DNA of 64,000 nucleotides, taken from Carpediemonas membranifera. Lineage: Eukaryota; Fornicata. The position numbers and the translations under genes are program-made. The DNA is taken from the NCBI GenBank assembly GCA_019828565.1, contig JAHDYR010000004.1:124001-188000 (forward strand), given 5' to 3'. Below, in pieces: positions 58,001 to 64,000 of the stretch. The notes beneath the pieces are model-generated. The model did no database searches. It was not told the DNA's origin and saw only the letters and a list, made by a program, of their open reading frames with translations. How positions within the stretch are numbered: the first letter of the stretch is position 1; each line of letters starts with the position of its first letter.

Positions 58001-60401
58001 GTCTTGGGACAACACCATCAAGTTCTGGAGCATCGACAGCGGCGAGTGCTTCGAGACGCTCAGGGGTCATGACAATATTGTGCGCTGCGTCGCCTTCTCC
58101 CCAGACGGGTCGACCCTGCTCTCTGGATCTGACGACAAGACCGCCAAGCAGTGGCCCTCCACTAACTCACCAGAGATCGAGGAGGTCTGCGCCCGACCCA
58201 CACTCGGCGCCGACATCCGCCTGCCGTCCGACGACTCGCCCCTCAACATCCGCGACCTGGCGTGGGTCGTCATCCACATCCTCGCCACGGGCCTGCCCCG
58301 CTCCTTCGAGATGAGGCTGGCCCACCCCGAATGCACCGTCTCTCTTGGTCCTACCGGTTTCACGACGAGCCAAGCCGCCGATGTTGAAGCCCTTCTCGAG
58401 CTACTCAACCGCCACCCTATGTTACTGACACTGTTGGCTGAAACACGTGCTCTCGACGCCGTTGACGAAGCGCTGTACGTGGCCGCGGATCTGAGCGACG
58501 CCAAGCGCCTGCTGGCCGCCGCCGGCCCGCACGCGACGCAGCACGAGGCGCGAGTGCTCGCGCTGAGGACCGGCCTCGCCCGCCTCCAGCCCGTGCAGGC
58601 GCTCGCCAAGGACCCGATGCCCGCGCTCAAGGGCCGCGTCAAGGAGGCGCTGGAGAGGAGCGACGAGCTCCACGCGCACATCATCAGCGGCGACGTCGGC
58701 AAGATGCGCTCGAAGACGCTGCTCAGAGACAAGCTGTTCGGCCCCGTCGTCCTCAACTGCCTCGACCGCGAGCGCCGGTCGCCGCTGCACAGCGCATTCG
58801 TGCACGACCAGCCGCAGGCCTTCGCGGCGCTGCTCAAGGCCGGCTGCCTGCTCGACGACGCCTTCCCGGACGGCCACCCGCTGCTGGCCGCCGTCGCCAA
58901 GCCGCCGATGCTGGCCGCGATGCTGGCCGCGAGGGTTGACATCGACACCGTCAGCCGGAACACGACTGCGCTCGTGGTCGCCATCCAGGGCGGCCACTGG
59001 GACTCCGCGACGAAGCTGCTCGCCCGCGGCGCCGACCCCCTCCTCCCGCCGGTCGGCGTCAACGCGCTGCAGGTCGTCAAGGGCGTGGCCGACCCGCTCA
59101 TGGCCGGCGTGATCCGGGCCGCCATCAACGACGCCCTGACGAAGCAGCTCAGCGACGCCATCACGCAGGGCGACACCGCTGCCGTGAAGCGGCTGCTCGC
59201 GGCGGGCGTGTCCGCGAACGGCGTGGACGGCAAGATGCCGCCGCTCTTCGCTGCCGTCAAGGCGGGCAACTTCGACATCGTCAGCCTGCTGCTGAAGCAC
59301 GGCGCCGACCGGGCCGCGACGTACAAGGGCAAGACGGCTGCGCAGACAGTCAAGAAGGGCAGCAACCTGCAGTATCTCCTGATCCAGGACCAGACGCCCG
59401 AGCCGCTCGTGCAGCCCGACCTCAACGCGGACATCACGAAGCCGGCGGGCAGCATCGCGTTCAGCCAGGCCGACCGCATCGGCGAGGGCGGCATGGCGGC
59501 CGTCTTCCGCGGCACGTACGGCGGCACCGACTGCGCCGTCAAGGTCGTCGCGCGGGCCGACCTGAACGCGGTGCAGGCCGACCGACTCCAGAGCGAGATC
59601 TTCATCCACAAGCAGCTGCGCCACAGCAACGTCGTCGCGCTCTACGCGCTCGAGCAGGACGACCGGGAGATCCGGCTCGCGCTCGAGCTCGCGTCGGGGT
59701 CGCTCTCGGCGCTGCTGCTCTCGAAGGCCGACCTGCCCTGGGACGCGCGGCTGCAGTTCGCGCGCGACATCGCGGCGGCCATGGCGTTCATCGCGGGCGA
59801 GGGCTACGAGCACAGGGACCTCAAGTCGCTCAACATCCTCGTCGCGAACAAGAAGGCCAAGATCAGCGACTTTGGGCTGACCGCGCGGCTCGACCAGCGC
59901 GTGGCGGACGTCGAGGGCTCGTGGCCGTGGATGGCGCCCGAGCGCTTCGACGGCGTGGGCGGCGAGAAGGCCGACGTCTTCGCCTTCGGCATCACGCTCT
60001 GGGAGATCGCCGCGCGCGACATCCCGTACCGCCAGGAGCGCCTCGGGCTCGACACCATCCGCGCGCACGTGCGGGCTGGCTACCGGCCGATGATCCCCGC
60101 GGGCACGCCGGCGGCCGTGGGCAAGCTGATCCGCCGCTGCGTGGCGCCCGACCCGCGCGACCGCCCCACCTTCGCGGAGGTCGTCGCCGCGCTGCCCGAC
60201 AGCGTCGCGACCGAGATGTACACGGAGAGCGCCGTGCGCAACCACGAGGTCGGCACCTTCGCGAACGCCAGCGCGCCCTGGACGCTGTCCGAAGACGAGA
60301 GAGCAGCCGCGCTCGCCGCGATGGGCACGGTCACCGCGACATACCGCACGAACGCGCCCAGCGCCCCGGGCCTGCGCACGCTGAACGACATGTATAGGTA
60401 A
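55029..60401 (+). CDS. WD40-ankyrin-TKL protein kinase, full-length
   Basis: Intact frame of 1790 residues from the ATG at 55029; the open frame extends upstream only through a TTG at 54963. Layout: N-terminal module about 1-325, linker 1, propeller 1 about 394-672, linker 2, propeller 2 about 765-1042, linker 3, ankyrin-like repeats about 1140-1460, kinase about 1476-1725, short tail. Kinase residues: Gly loop GEGGMAAVFRG, Lys 1505 in AVKVV, catalytic Asp 1597 in HRDLKSLN, DFG Asp 1614, MAPERF, and DVFAFGITLWEI. HRDLKSxN and the overall pattern place it in the TKL group. All key catalytic residues are present, so it should be active. The WD40 and ankyrin parts probably sense a ligand and control the kinase (inference). 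Confidence 0.9.
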   Translation: MRLSSHASISHMPSIGVSIGPSAIRQLHGDTADPSLVVTNRAGYFSLYDPRADTWGEAVRAHRHALNTLDVSPHGEILSSGRDSTVKLWDARHLTRPLTVFSNHRCQRSMMAASFSAQGHIIAGDERGGAVVYHNNGSFNSHPHRDHILPDAEQGAHVLTAVGTKLVAVTGDRSRQLVVCDLGPRKEAHHLIGGITPQWAASHAISTMAATRDTWTNTNFWDVTMSDCSKSQTPSKFSEMNQRRCRKFVPRLPLTQLVRSQSRWCRDAARGEFKSTNTVDLNNGASSPRISRSSECRAVDHMIRDATTRVFAPEDKLHLNPIGSSPLTATDLSRVLDHLSTLDGLPREFSMRLTEPDLTVTMRYGKLAANKPDSAIDDLLAAWNARMAECIHTMKGHTNWVFSVAFLPDGAMVTGSWDGTTKLWDKRGACKMTMEHGGTVRCIAVSPDVSTIASGGTDRKIKLWDQTGRLGKTLEGHTNNVRSLAFSRDGKTLVPGSDDKTVRTWDVATGECRTMEGHSDWVLSVAVSPDGKTIVSGSWDYTIKVWIAESGRLEQTLEGHKNPVNAVAISPDGALLASGSGDHTIRLWDTRTWECVAILRGHTHYVNSVAFSPDGRTLASGSGDNTIKFWSIDSGECFKTLRGHTDWANSVVFSPDGSTLLSGSKDKTAKQWSLGRSPELTALDQTLVQPVPAAAIVRLEGTVADLTRVLDHLSTRPREFSMRLTEPDLTVTMRYGKLAADKPDSAIDAMLAAWQARMAECIQTMKGHTDGVISVAFLPDGAMVTGSWDGTTKLWDKRGVCTTTMEHGGKVRCIAVSPDGSTIASGGDDRKIKLWRRGRLVKTLEGHTRDVRSLAFSPDGKTLVSGSYDKTVRSWDVATGECRTMEGHSDWVLSVAISPDGKTIVSGSWDYTIKVWVAESGRVEQTLEGHTNSVAAVAISPDGALLASGSLDKTIRLWDTRTWECVAVLRGHASSVRSVAFSPDGRTLASGSWDNTIKFWSIDSGECFETLRGHDNIVRCVAFSPDGSTLLSGSDDKTAKQWPSTNSPEIEEVCARPTLGADIRLPSDDSPLNIRDLAWVVIHILATGLPRSFEMRLAHPECTVSLGPTGFTTSQAADVEALLELLNRHPMLLTLLAETRALDAVDEALYVAADLSDAKRLLAAAGPHATQHEARVLALRTGLARLQPVQALAKDPMPALKGRVKEALERSDELHAHIISGDVGKMRSKTLLRDKLFGPVVLNCLDRERRSPLHSAFVHDQPQAFAALLKAGCLLDDAFPDGHPLLAAVAKPPMLAAMLAARVDIDTVSRNTTALVVAIQGGHWDSATKLLARGADPLLPPVGVNALQVVKGVADPLMAGVIRAAINDALTKQLSDAITQGDTAAVKRLLAAGVSANGVDGKMPPLFAAVKAGNFDIVSLLLKHGADRAATYKGKTAAQTVKKGSNLQYLLIQDQTPEPLVQPDLNADITKPAGSIAFSQADRIGEGGMAAVFRGTYGGTDCAVKVVARADLNAVQADRLQSEIFIHKQLRHSNVVALYALEQDDREIRLALELASGSLSALLLSKADLPWDARLQFARDIAAAMAFIAGEGYEHRDLKSLNILVANKKAKISDFGLTARLDQRVADVEGSWPWMAPERFDGVGGEKADVFAFGITLWEIAARDIPYRQERLGLDTIRAHVRAGYRPMIPAGTPAAVGKLIRRCVAPDPRDRPTFAEVVAALPDSVATEMYTESAVRNHEVGTFANASAPWTLSEDERAAALAAMGTVTATYRTNAPSAPGLRTLNDMYR
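56208..58155 (+). repeat. WD40 propeller repeats of the full kinase gene
   Basis: Two seven-blade propellers starting at 56208 and 57321 (1113 bp apart), nearly identical to those of the AAA gene and the truncated kinase gene. Residue changes are concentrated beside the GHT and GS.D.T turns. Confidence 0.85.
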
Positions 60402-60406
60402 AGAGA

Positions 60407-60482
60407 TTGGCTCAGCATTTACACCCGCCCCGACCCATCGCCAGTCCTCCTCCGTCACAGGCCCGGGCCGGACCTCCGTCGC
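60407..60482 (+). repeat. Dispersed 3'-flank repeat
   Basis: About 76 bp nearly identical to 40774-40849, starting five bases after the kinase stop. Confidence 0.7.
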
Positions 60483-61009
60483 TCGCATTTGCAGCCCATT
60501 CAAGATTCCCATCACTTTCCCATGAGTACATTGTCATTCCACCGCTGTGAACATCCATATGCAGCTTGCGGTCTGTGACCGAGCAACGGGTTGACGAGAG
60601 CATCACGTTGGATCAGATTCCTCTCAGCCAGCATTGAGTTATAGCATGGCGTCCGTTTGGACGAACCAATCTTCTATCATGCGGTAAGGCAGGGGCAATG
60701 ATGTTGACCAACACATCCAGTGGCGTGAAATCAAAAGACTCGCTGCATACTCGGTACATCTTGCACGCGATACGGTTGTGGTGGCATCTCGTGGTAATTC
60801 TTTTGAATTGCCTAATCTTGGACAGCACGGGAGACGACTCCATGACCAATGTGACCATATTTCATGAAAAGCAGGGAAAATGGGTCAACCCAGCTTCATA
60901 CTTCAGGTTTCTTCATTTGTTTGATTTGATGGCGAATCATTCAGATATCAAATCGCGATGTCAGGCACTCGAGGACCCACTCGGATATCACTGGTCAAAA
61001 GAACATCAA
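60483..61009. other. AT-richer spacer between kinase and glycerol dehydrogenase genes
   Basis: Base composition drops sharply in GC here. A plus-strand open frame (from 60698) runs into the first exon of the dehydrogenase but has no recognisable protein similarity. I see no supported gene. It presumably contains the 3' end signals of the kinase gene and the promoter of the dehydrogenase gene. Confidence 0.5.
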
Positions 61010-62196
61010 ATGTCTCTTAACCGCGTCTTCATGTCCCCAGCCCGCTACGTTCAGGGTTTGTACACAGCTTTTATCGCTTTTGTCCTTTAACGGCGATCAT
61101 TGCCGTTAACGGCATGTGATGAACAGAATCATCATCTAACAAAGGCCCCCACTGTCTAGAGAAGCTCAAGGAGTACACCGACAAGATCGTTGATAAGCTT
61201 ATCATCGCCATTTCAGCTGGTGGCAAGAAGCGCCTGGAGAAAACACTGATGTCTTCCTTCGACGACAACAAGCCCACTCTCCACGTCTTCAACGGCGAGT
61301 GCAGCCAGACTGAGATCAATCGCCTTACCGATCTGATCAGAACTGGCGGCTACAACGTCGTCTGTTCCGTCGGTGGCGGCAAGCTGCACGACCTCGCCAA
61401 GGCCGCTGCCTTCCACACCAAGCAGCCCTGCGTCATCGTCCCCACTGCATGCTCGAACGATGCTCCCTGCACTGCCGTCTCCGTGATCTACACCGAGGAG
61501 GGCGTCGTCGAGAGCTTCCTCTTCACGGACTCCCCCAGGCTCGTGCTCGTCGATACTGATATCATCGCCAAGGCCCCCGTCCGCACCCTTGTCGCCGGAA
61601 TGGGCGATGCCCTGGCCACCTACATTGAGGCGCGCGCCTCCAAGCAGAAGGACTGCCAGACTGCAGCCGGCGGGATCGCTGGCGTGACCGGCATTGCCCT
61701 CGCTCGGCTCTGCTATGACACTTTGCTCGCCGACTCGGTCAAGGCCAAGCTCTCCAACGAGGCTGGGGTCCCCTCCGTTGCTCTCGAGAACGTTGTGGAG
61801 GCTGCCACCCTCCTCTCCGGGCTCGGCTTCGAGTCGGGTGGGCTGGCTGCCGCTCACGCCGTCCACACCGGCCTGACTGTCCTCGAGGAGTCCCACGCCT
61901 ACCTCCACGGCGAGAAGGTCGCCTTCGGAGTGATGACGCAGCTTTTCATGGAGAACGCCCCCATGGAGGAGATCGAGACTGTGGCCAACTACTGCCTCTC
62001 CGTCGGCCTCCCCATTGCTCTCAGTGACATCGGTCTGACTCATGCCTCTGACGAGGCCCTCATGAAGGTCGCCGCTGTCGCCGCTGCACCCCACGACACC
62101 GCCGTCAACTTGCCCTTCCACGTCTCTGCAGAGACTGTATTTGCCGCACTCAAGGCCACCGACGCCTACGGCCGCATGAAACACACCCAGCGTTAA
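61010..62196 (+). CDS. gldA: Glycerol dehydrogenase (iron-containing alcohol dehydrogenase family)
   Basis: NAD-dependent oxidation of glycerol to dihydroxyacetone. Spliced protein of 365 residues, matching the family length of about 365. Exon 1 (61010-61055) encodes MSLNRVFMSPARYVQ and the first base of Gly16. Exon 2 starts at 61145 and keeps the frame into the long ORF. Motifs: nucleotide-binding SVGGGKLHDLAK, PTACSNDAPCTAVSVIYTEE, and metal ligands expected at Asp170 (GMGDALATY), His in AAAHAVHTGL and His in YLHGEKVAFG. The resemblance to bacterial GldA is close, so bacterial ancestry by transfer is plausible, with an intron gained later. Likely cytosolic: no targeting sequence is evident. 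Confidence 0.88.
61056..61144 (+). other. Spliceosomal-type intron (89 bp) in glycerol dehydrogenase
   Basis: 5' site GTTTGT, 3' end ATCTAACAAAG. The branch-like CTAAC lies immediately before the terminal AG region. Splicing joins GTTCAGG to GCCCCCAC in frame and restores the missing N-terminus of the enzyme. Without splicing the frame stops at 61088-61090. Confidence 0.8.
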
Positions 62197-62327
62197 CCTG
62201 GGAGTGTTATAAATCGAGCATTTAAACGTTTCCTGCTTGGTGTCTAGTTGTGGCACTAGACAAGATAAGACTGTCCCAGCGCCTTGGTCATCCCCATTCT
62301 CATTGACATTATGAGGACCCAGCAGCC

Positions 62328-62855
62328 TTAGGCGACCCGCCTCCGTCCGCCGTCGGACTGACCAGACTCATGCGCCGCGACCATGTTACGGAACCGCCTG
62401 CTCTGCTGCTGCTCTCGCTGCAGTGCGGAAAACGAATCGGCAGGGTCAGGGTCGAACGAGTCGATCAAGGCGTCCGTCATCCCGGGGGGGAGCCCACCTC
62501 GGCCCACAAAGATGAGGTCTAGTATTTCCTCCGCACTAAGCTGGCCGTGGAGAGCAAGGTTCTCGATCTCCTCGGGGGTGAGACGCTGCCGAGGTCCCCG
62601 GTTGTTACGGACGTCCTGGCCAGGCAAAGAATGGCCGGCGGGGCGGGGGGCCGGGATCGGCAAGTCTATGAGATTACCAGTGCTACGATCGGATATTTGG
62701 AAGCTGATGTCGTCCCCAGCTTGAGAAATGCGAAGACGAGTCACGTGAATGCCATGAGCGCTACGTGGCGGCAAAACATTAGCATCTCCGGCCTGATAGT
62801 TATAGATATGCCGTTGAATATCCTTCCGATTCATGTTTGGTGAGACAAGTCCCAT
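62328..62855 (-). CDS. Hypothetical protein
   Basis: About 175 residues from ATG 62855 (MGLVSPNMNRKDIQRHIYNY), or from 62834. No recognised domain. The middle is hydrophilic and the acidic helical stretch LTPEEIENLALHGQLSAEEI is notable; the C-terminus is Gln/Arg rich. Convergent with the glycerol dehydrogenase gene (131 bp between ends) and divergent from TAM41 (66 bp between starts), so it probably shares a promoter with TAM41. A longer frame reaching 62951 would overlap TAM41 and is less likely. Confidence 0.55.
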   Translation of the reverse strand: MGLVSPNMNRKDIQRHIYNYQAGDANVLPPRSAHGIHVTRLRISQAGDDISFQISDRSTGNLIDLPIPAPRPAGHSLPGQDVRNNRGPRQRLTPEEIENLALHGQLSAEEILDLIFVGRGGLPPGMTDALIDSFDPDPADSFSALQREQQQSRRFRNMVAAHESGQSDGGRRRVA

Positions 62856-62921
62856 TCTTGCTCCGTTTGCTTGTTTCGGAAACGCTGTACAACTTTTACA
62901 AAGACCTATCCAACCATCTGC

Positions 62922-63944
62922 ATGCCGCTCGATCCTCACGTTACAGAGCAACTCATCAACCGTTTCAGCTATAGTGGGCTACGCGTCGTCATTGGCTACG
63001 GCTCGCAGGTGATTAAGCAAGCTTCCGAGCTGAAATCGTCTCTCATCGATGTTCTCGTCGTTGTCGACGATGCTCACCTTGCCAACTGGCATACGCAGAA
63101 CATGCAGATGCATGGATCCGATTACTCTCTCCTTTGCCGTGTTCTCCCCCGCAACTGGCTCATTAAGGTACAAAACGCCGCTGGCGGTGTCCTCTTCAAC
63201 CCCGACGTCGCTCTGACCGAGGGCTCCGAGACGCACATCAAATACGGCGTCATCTCGTGGAAAACACTCCTCTCCGACCTCGGAGGCTGGTCCAAGGGTA
63301 TGTACCTTGCCGGCCGTCTCCAGAAGCCCGTCGATCTCCTCTACGTCGAGGACTCGGTCAAGGACGAGCTCGACCATGCCATCAGGGTCAACAGACGTGC
63401 TGCCGCTTGCACTTCCCTCCTCAAACGGGACTCGCTCCTCACGGACCGGCAGCTGCTCACGGACATCATGGGCCTCAGCTACCTCGGAGATCCCCGTATG
63501 AAGTTCGCTGAGAACCCCATGAAGGTGACCAACATTGTCACCGCCCAGATTGAGTATCTCAGACAGATTTACCACCCGATTTTGAAGGAGGATCTCGGCC
63601 TCACCGTTTTGGCAGCCGGTGAAGATTTTGAGATCGACCAGAGCAGTGCCTCTGGTACTATGCTGGCCCAACAGTGCCCCCACTTCACCTCCCGTCTTGT
63701 GAAGGGCTCGACCGTCACGGTCGGGTCGACCATTGTCAGGGACGGGTCGGCGTTCGGGGACGTGACACAGCGCCAGGCGGTCATTGATGCGGCGATCTCG
63801 AACATCGTAGGGCCGGTGGCGGGGCGTCAGACCCTCAAGGGGGGCATAACCTCCCCTATTCTGAGGATGATCCCATATATCTGGGCGAAGATCAAGAAGA
63901 GCCGCGAGGGCCGGCGTGAGGCGGGCAGGGTGAAACTGAACTAA
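62922..63944 (+). CDS. TAM41: Phosphatidate cytidylyltransferase, mitochondrial (TAM41/MMP37 family)
   Basis: Makes CDP-diacylglycerol from CTP and phosphatidic acid on the inner mitochondrial membrane, the first step towards cardiolipin. 340 residues, near the family norm. Signatures: VVIGYGSQVIKQ (nucleotidyltransferase GYGS), SSLIDVLVVVDDAHLANWH with the metal-binding acidic pair, NMQMHGSDYS, IKYGVISWKTLLSDL, MYLAGRLQKPVDLL, and a C-terminal SPILRMIPYIWAKIKKSREG. The ATG at 62922 is the first in frame; upstream codons up to 62871 contain no ATG. No obvious targeting presequence; the C-terminal amphipathic basic helix may mediate membrane attachment. Confidence 0.92.
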   Translation: MPLDPHVTEQLINRFSYSGLRVVIGYGSQVIKQASELKSSLIDVLVVVDDAHLANWHTQNMQMHGSDYSLLCRVLPRNWLIKVQNAAGGVLFNPDVALTEGSETHIKYGVISWKTLLSDLGGWSKGMYLAGRLQKPVDLLYVEDSVKDELDHAIRVNRRAAACTSLLKRDSLLTDRQLLTDIMGLSYLGDPRMKFAENPMKVTNIVTAQIEYLRQIYHPILKEDLGLTVLAAGEDFEIDQSSASGTMLAQQCPHFTSRLVKGSTVTVGSTIVRDGSAFGDVTQRQAVIDAAISNIVGPVAGRQTLKGGITSPILRMIPYIWAKIKKSREGRREAGRVKLN

Positions 63945-64000
63945 ATGAATGTACGCTTGGTTCGACGAGAAGTGGTGCTATGGGGTGGGCAACTGAGGGC
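63945..64000. other. 3' flank of TAM41
   Basis: 56 bases after the TAA; nothing identifiable. Confidence 0.4.

Noticed and set aside
60698-61009. N-terminal extension of glycerol dehydrogenase by 104 codons
   Set aside because: No similarity to the family. The spliced protein from ATG 61010 already has the full expected length, and the upstream sequence is AT-rich like a spacer.
62871-62951. Overlapping starts for TAM41 (62871) and the minus gene (62951)
   Set aside because: The TAM41 frame before 62922 has no ATG, and the minus frame has good internal ATGs at 62855 and 62834, giving a clean divergent pair.
1-64000. tRNA, rRNA or other structural RNA genes
   Set aside because: I found no cloverleaf-like or conserved rRNA sequence by eye; a covariance search would be needed to exclude small RNAs.

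Overview
This window comes from a GC-rich, gene-dense, intron-poor microbial eukaryote. It carries a capping-protein beta gene, a DHHC palmitoyltransferase, an RCC1-like protein, a tyrosine-kinase-like (TKL) kinase, the mitochondrial enzyme TAM41, a chromodomain Ty3/gypsy retrotransposon and one spliceosomal-type intron. The intron has CTAAC a few bases before its 3' AG, an arrangement I associate with metamonads. A fornicate-like flagellate such as Carpediemonas would fit, but that is an inference.

The window is dominated by a tandem repetition with a period of about 29.26 kb: position 1 corresponds to 29261. From 1 to about 25.6 kb the first copy repeats 29.26-54.7 kb with almost only single-base insertions and deletions as differences. 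These are dense in 1-17.4 kb and sparse afterwards. From about 25.6 kb onward the copies differ by true base substitutions. Many indels in the two copies are complementary and lie in homopolymers, so much of the breakage looks like uncorrected long-read error. The exact repetition may be partly an assembly artefact.

Each unit reads: (a) a giant gene encoding WD40 propellers, three CbbX/SpoVK-like AAA domains, a coiled coil and a short Cys tail, split by a 4.26-kb Ty3/gypsy element with 57-bp LTRs and a 4-bp target duplication; (b) an RCC1-like gene, minus strand; (c) F-actin capping protein beta, minus; (d) a long coiled-coil gene, minus; (e) a small basic protein; (f) a 5'-truncated WD40-ankyrin-kinase gene; (g) an ankyrin-DHHC palmitoyltransferase; (h) a small ORF overlapping an IQ-motif gene; (i) the start of the next WD40 gene. 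After unit 2 that next gene is an intact WD40-ankyrin-TKL kinase gene (55029-60401). It is followed by an unduplicated stretch with glycerol dehydrogenase (intron-containing), an unknown gene, and TAM41.

The most interesting content is the WD40 family. Several neighbouring genes share one N-terminal module and a variable number of nearly identical seven-blade propellers. A conserved roughly 70-residue linker joins the propellers. The C-terminal module is exchanged: ankyrin plus kinase in some genes, triple AAA in another. Repeats have evidently moved between genes, including one that carries the same in-frame TAG. Architecture and variation pattern recall the fungal HNWD/HET recognition proteins. 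That functional parallel is inference.
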